Shown here: positions 61,024 through 64,000 of the stretch, in pieces
How positions within the stretch are numbered: the first letter of the stretch is position 1
Layout of the letters: every line of letters starts with the position of its first letter
NCBI RefSeq assembly: GCF_001455965.1
Contig: NZ_LKKO01000058.1
Span: forward strand, 62,001-126,000
Length of the DNA stretch: 64,000 nt
Direction of reading: 5' to 3'
Source: Methylobacterium sp. GXS13
Lineage (GTDB): Bacteria; Pseudomonadota; Alphaproteobacteria; Rhizobiales; Beijerinckiaceae
Notes under the pieces: generated by a model
Databases searched by the model: none
Told to the model about the DNA's origin: nothing
The model's input: the letters and a program-made list of their open reading frames with translations, nothing else
Made by a program: the position numbers and the translations under genes

Positions 61024-61473
61024 ATGATGACACGCCCCCCTGTCGCCCGCGAACCCGGAGACCGCCCCGCCGGCCGCCCGGCCCGGACGAAGTCTGCCAA
61101 GACCAAGCTCGCGGAGGTCGTGGTGGTGTGCTCCAAATGCGCCAAGCGCCAGGGCCTGCGCCCGCGCGCGGTGCGGGCGCTGCTGAAGGGGGCCGCCAAG
61201 CAGGCCGTCAAGGATGGCGCGCTCACCGGGCGGACCAAACTCTGCATCGTCGAGTCGGGCTGCCTCGGGCCGTGTCCGAAACGCGCGGTGGCGGTGGCCA
61301 CGGGCGCGAGCCTGGCAGAGGGCCGCATCGTCCTGCTCAATCCCGATGCAGCGTCTCAGGACGCCCTCGCGGCCGTGCTCCGCCCCGTGCTGCCGCGGCG
61401 GCGCGCCCCCGAATTCGGCCCCAATACCCCCCTAGCGGCGGTGCCACCTGCCGAATCGCCGCCGGATGCTTGA
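61024..61473 (+). CDS. Small (2Fe-2S) thioredoxin-like ferredoxin protein
   Basis: A 149-residue protein with a cysteine pattern typical of thioredoxin-like 2Fe-2S ferredoxins: C36-x2-C39 (VVVCSKCAKRQ) and C74, C80 and C84 (LCIVESGCLGPCPK). It has a charged N-terminal tail of ~30 residues and a proline-rich C-terminal tail. Such proteins carry electrons or sense redox. Which cysteines bind the cluster is uncertain because one more cysteine is present than needed. It is divergent from the KpsE-like gene. Confidence 0.68.
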   Translation: MMTRPPVAREPGDRPAGRPARTKSAKTKLAEVVVVCSKCAKRQGLRPRAVRALLKGAAKQAVKDGALTGRTKLCIVESGCLGPCPKRAVAVATGASLAEGRIVLLNPDAASQDALAAVLRPVLPRRRAPEFGPNTPLAAVPPAESPPDA

Positions 61474-61536
61474 CTGGCGCAACCTGGAGCGCTCCCCCTT
61501 GCCCGCCATTCGGCGCACATCCCCCACGGTCCGGCC

Positions 61537-62592
61537 GTGAGCGGCGACCGCGCCTCCCCGATGCGGCGCATCGGCCTCGCCGTGCTGCGTCGGCTGCCCC
61601 TGATCGGCACCTTGATCGGCCTCGGCCTCGCGATCTGGCTCGTGGCGACCAACGATCTCTCCGCAGTGGCCGCGGCGTTCGGACGGATCGGATTCGTGGG
61701 CTTTGCCGGCGTCACGCTGGTCCGGGCGCTGGTCGTGGTGGTCTGCGGCCTCGCCTGGGCGCGCATCTTGGACGGCCTGTCGCCCGCCCCGGCCTCGGCC
61801 TGCCTGATTTTGCGCTTCGTGCGCGAGGGCATCAACGTGCTGCTGCCGGTGGCCTCGGTCGGCGGCGACGTGCTCGGCGCCCGGCTCCTGACCTTCTGGG
61901 GTGTGACCGGCACCCTGGCGGCGGCCTCCGTGCTGGCCGACATGCTGTTCCAGGTCGGCACGCTGGCGCTGTTTGCCGGGCTCGGCGCCGGTCTGCTGAG
62001 CCAGGTCGAGGGTCCGGCCGCCGCCGAGCTGGCGCATTGGACGCTGCGGACTCTCGCGGTGGCGGGACTCGCGGTGGCGGCCTTCTTCGCGCTTCAGCGT
62101 ACAGGGATCGTGCGCGTGCTCGAAGATCGCGTCGCGGCTCTGGGCCGGCGATTCGTGCGCGAGACCGAAGCACGTCCCGAGCCGGCCCCACGGATCCAGG
62201 GGGCGCTCGACGCGGTCTGGGCGGCAGAGCGGCGCGGCCGTCTGGCCCAATCCTTCGCCCTCCATGCCCTGGCCTGGCTGCTCGGCGCCGCCGAGGTGGC
62301 GGTCGTGCTGACCTGCATCGGCGTCGACAACATCAGCCTGTCCGAGGTCCTGGTGATCGAGGCGCTCAGCCAGGCGATCAAGGCCGCGGCCTTCCTGGTT
62401 CCAAGCGGGCTCGGCGTCCAGGAAGGCGGCCTCGTCCTGGTCTGCGGCCTGTTCGGAATCGATGCCGGCACCGCGATCGCGCTCTCCCTCGCCCGCCGGA
62501 TCCCCGATGTCGTGCTCGGGCTGCCGGCACTGCTGATCTGGCAGAATCTCGAGGCGCGACGCACGGGCGTGCGCCCGGCCACCCCCACCTGA
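61537..62592 (+). CDS. HpnL-like / lysylphosphatidylglycerol synthase-domain membrane protein
   Basis: A ~351-residue membrane protein of the LPG-synthase transmembrane (UPF0104/HpnL) superfamily, with about eight helices. Characteristic blocks are FVREGINVLLPVASVGGDVLG (near 105) and VPSGLGVQEGGLVLVCGLFGI (near 300); the G-x-Q-E motif is typical. HpnL members are associated with hopanoid biosynthesis and transport, and others handle lipid intermediates. No hopanoid gene is adjacent. A GTG start at 61537 is used; an ATG at 61561 is possible. It precedes fliP by 17 bases, so the two may be co-transcribed, which is unusual. Confidence 0.68.
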   Translation: MSGDRASPMRRIGLAVLRRLPLIGTLIGLGLAIWLVATNDLSAVAAAFGRIGFVGFAGVTLVRALVVVVCGLAWARILDGLSPAPASACLILRFVREGINVLLPVASVGGDVLGARLLTFWGVTGTLAAASVLADMLFQVGTLALFAGLGAGLLSQVEGPAAAELAHWTLRTLAVAGLAVAAFFALQRTGIVRVLEDRVAALGRRFVRETEARPEPAPRIQGALDAVWAAERRGRLAQSFALHALAWLLGAAEVAVVLTCIGVDNISLSEVLVIEALSQAIKAAAFLVPSGLGVQEGGLVLVCGLFGIDAGTAIALSLARRIPDVVLGLPALLIWQNLEARRTGVRPATPT

Positions 62593-62609
62593 GACCGCCT
62601 GTGACCGCG

Positions 62610-63398
62610 ATGCCCGTGACCTCGAAGGCCGACGCTCCGACCGGCGGCGCGAAACCGCGTTCAGTCCCAAGAATCCGCGTCTCGATCCTCGCCGGGCTGG
62701 CCGGCGCTTCGCTGGCCGCCGGACCGGCCCTGGCCCAGAGCCTCAGCGTCGATCTCGGCGCGGGCGGCACCACCGAGCGGGCACTTCAGCTCGTTGCGCT
62801 GATCACCGTCCTGGCGGTGGCGCCCTCGGTCCTGGTGATGGCCACCGCCTTCACCCGGATCGTCGTCGTGCTGTCGATCCTGCGCTCGGCGCTGGGTACC
62901 CAGACGGCGCCGCCGACCGCTGTGATCGTCAGTCTCGCGCTGTTCCTCACCGCCTTCGTGATGGCCCCCACCGGGCGCGCCGCCTACAGCGCCGGGATCG
63001 AGCCTCTGGTGGCCGGGCGAATCACCCAGGCGCAGGCTTTCGAGCGGGCATCGGCGCCGTTCAAGACGTTCATGCTGAAGAACGTGCGCGAGAAGGACCT
63101 GAAGCTGTTCCTCGATCTCGCCAAGGTACCGGTGCCGAAGGGCCCAGAGGATGTCGGTCTGGAGATCGTGACCCCGGCCTTCATGATCTCGGAGCTGCGC
63201 CGCGCCTTCGAGATCGGGTTCCTGCTGTTCATCCCGTTCCTGATCATCGACCTTGTGGTCGCCTCGGTGCTGATGGCGGTGGGCATGATGATGGTGCCGC
63301 CCGCCACCGTCGCTCTGCCCTTCAAGCTCATCTTCTTCGTGCTGGTCGATGGCTGGACCCTGGTGGCCGGATCGCTGGTCCAGAGCTACGGCGGATAG
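62610..63398 (+). CDS. fliP: Flagellar type III export gate protein FliP
   Basis: A ~262-residue FliP, one of the FliPQR core gate proteins. The signal peptide (LAGLAGASLAAGPALAQSL) is followed by helices. Family blocks: LQLVALITVLAVAPSVLVMATAF, TRIVVVLSILRSALGTQTAPP and FRxxxx-type AFEIGFLLFIPFLIIDLVVASVLMAVGMMM; PPATVALPFKLIFFVLVDGW is the C-terminal signature. The GTG at 62601 is an alternative start. FliQ and fliR do not follow; the window continues with a TadE-like gene. This places fliP apart from the fliF operon by four unrelated genes. Confidence 0.93.
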   Translation: MPVTSKADAPTGGAKPRSVPRIRVSILAGLAGASLAAGPALAQSLSVDLGAGGTTERALQLVALITVLAVAPSVLVMATAFTRIVVVLSILRSALGTQTAPPTAVIVSLALFLTAFVMAPTGRAAYSAGIEPLVAGRITQAQAFERASAPFKTFMLKNVREKDLKLFLDLAKVPVPKGPEDVGLEIVTPAFMISELRRAFEIGFLLFIPFLIIDLVVASVLMAVGMMMVPPATVALPFKLIFFVLVDGWTLVAGSLVQSYGG

Positions 63399-63650
63399 AG
63401 CATCGCCGAAGTGCAGACTGGGCAAGGATCGCGGGGCGGGCCCCAAGTCGACGCGCTCAAAACATGCTCGAAAGCGCCCCCCGCCGAAGTGCCCAGAGAT
63501 GCGTCGAAAGAATGCGCAGTGAGACGATGGCCTAGAGGCACCCGCCTAAGCCGATCAGACTGGTTACGCCCCTAGATTCACCAAGTTAAGTCTCTAGAGT
63601 CCTGAAGACGTTTTTAACTTGGATTTAGTAATCTCTCGCTAGCAGGGCGC
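63399..63650. promoter_or_regulatory. Promoter region of the TadE-like gene with CtrA-like site
   Basis: A 252-base gap. At 63614-63628 the sequence TTAA-CTTGGAT-TTAG matches the CtrA box TTAA-N7-TTAA at 7 of 8 positions, 23 bases before the next start codon. Base composition falls towards AT from ~63540. Pilus genes are CtrA-controlled in Caulobacter, so the site is plausible, but a match of this length can arise by chance in AT-rich sequence. Confidence 0.4.
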
Positions 63651-64000
63651 ATGTTTTTCATGCACGCTTTTGTTCGCGATCGGAAAGGGGCCGCAGCGGT
63701 CGAATTCACGCTCGTCTCGATACTGTCTATTCTTACATTTTTGCTGATCATGGCAGTCGGCACGATACTGTATATAAATCAATCTCTCGATTTTGCTACG
63801 ACACGGGCGGCCCGGCAGATCCTCACCGGCGCGGCCCAGAGGAATGCCCTCGATCAAGCCGGATTCAAGGCTTCGCTGTGCAGCCACCTGCCGGCGGCCT
63901 TGAAATGCAGCAATCTCGTCGTCAACCTGTCCGTGGTTCCGACCGGAACGTCGCCCGGCGGTTACTACGCATACGTGAGATCCGACCTCAGCGGCCTAAT
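63651..64000 (+). CDS. TadE-like pilus assembly protein, 5' part (runs off window)
   Basis: At least 116 codons are open to the window edge. The protein starts with a short tail (HAFVRDRKGAAAVEFTLV) that contains the G-x3-VE motif and is followed by one helix (about residues 22-45, LSILTFLLIMAVGTILYIN), then SLDFATTRAARQILTGA. This is the TadE/TadG pseudopilin-like pattern: the prepilin peptidase cleaves near the Gly, and the hydrophobic helix packs into a pilus. Two cysteines (SLCSHLP, LKCSNLV) lie in the C-terminal part. The coding sequence is more AT-rich than the surrounding genes. Confidence 0.8.
   Translation, partial: MFFMHAFVRDRKGAAAVEFTLVSILSILTFLLIMAVGTILYINQSLDFATTRAARQILTGAAQRNALDQAGFKASLCSHLPAALKCSNLVVNLSVVPTGTSPGGYYAYVRSDLSGL

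Noticed and set aside
60639..62600. Long plus-strand extension upstream of fliP
   Set aside because: The fliP signal peptide begins at ~62610; the upstream part is out-of-frame shadow over the 2Fe-2S and HpnL-like genes.
1..64000. CRISPR arrays, insertion sequences, prophage genes, tRNA or rRNA
   Set aside because: No evenly spaced direct repeats, transposase-like or integrase-like proteins, or cloverleaf/rRNA-like sequences were recognised by eye; a computational scan could still find a short RNA gene.

Overview
This 64 kb window is high-GC alphaproteobacterial chromosome, most likely Methylobacterium or a close relative. The evidence is a class I poly-hydroxyalkanoate synthase of the Methylobacterium type, four Porin_2-family porins, an SciP/FlbD-type flagellar regulatory set, PmtA-type phospholipid methyltransferase, GcdH, AddB and many short palindromic intergenic repeats. 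No phage, insertion sequence, CRISPR array, rRNA or tRNA gene could be supported.

Layout. (1) 1-8.1 kb: the end of an RND efflux pump, small membrane proteins (DUF4337, PsiE-like, a coiled-coil DUF1640-like protein, TspO), a trans-sulfuration PLP enzyme, an AEC transporter and glutaryl-CoA dehydrogenase. (2) 8.3-11.5 kb: addB, alone and bracketed by two different palindromic repeats. (3) 11.7-16.7 kb: a tricarboxylate cluster with a TcuA-like FAD dehydrogenase, a divergent GntR/FCD regulator, an MFS proton symporter and a 2-hydroxycarboxylate transporter. (4) 17-25.8 kb: four tandem paralogous porins on the minus strand, separated by AT-rich spacers. (5) 26.2-33.7 kb: an exported protein with an internal duplication, HupE/UreJ, a PilZ protein, a DUF421 pair, a glycosyltransferase-gmd couple and a gamma-glutamyltransferase-like enzyme. 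(6) 34-50.3 kb: prfB with an intact programmed +1 frameshift, a class I/II aminotransferase, phaC, a FadL-like channel, an FAH-family enzyme, bioB, two histidine kinases without adjacent response regulators, a TVP38-pmtA couple and mnmA.

(7) 50.9-64 kb: flagellar genes fliK-flgD-sciP, then fliF-fliG-fliH(flbE)-fliN-flbD in the order known from the Caulobacter fliF operon, and a separate fliP. A terminator after sciP and a CtrA-like TTAA-N7-CTAA box before fliF suggest that the two blocks are separately controlled. SciP is known as an inhibitor of CtrA and FlbD as a sigma-54 activator, so the block carries two layers of its own regulation. A KpsE-like polysaccharide-export protein, a small 2Fe-2S protein and an HpnL-like membrane protein lie between flbD and fliP. 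The window ends inside a TadE-like pilus assembly gene.

The clearest points for follow-up are the sciP/fliF regulatory junction with its degenerate FlbD receiver, the four-porin array, the tricarboxylate cluster that lacks tcuB, and the families of long palindromic intergenic repeats. No wholly new multi-gene system could be demonstrated from sequence alone.
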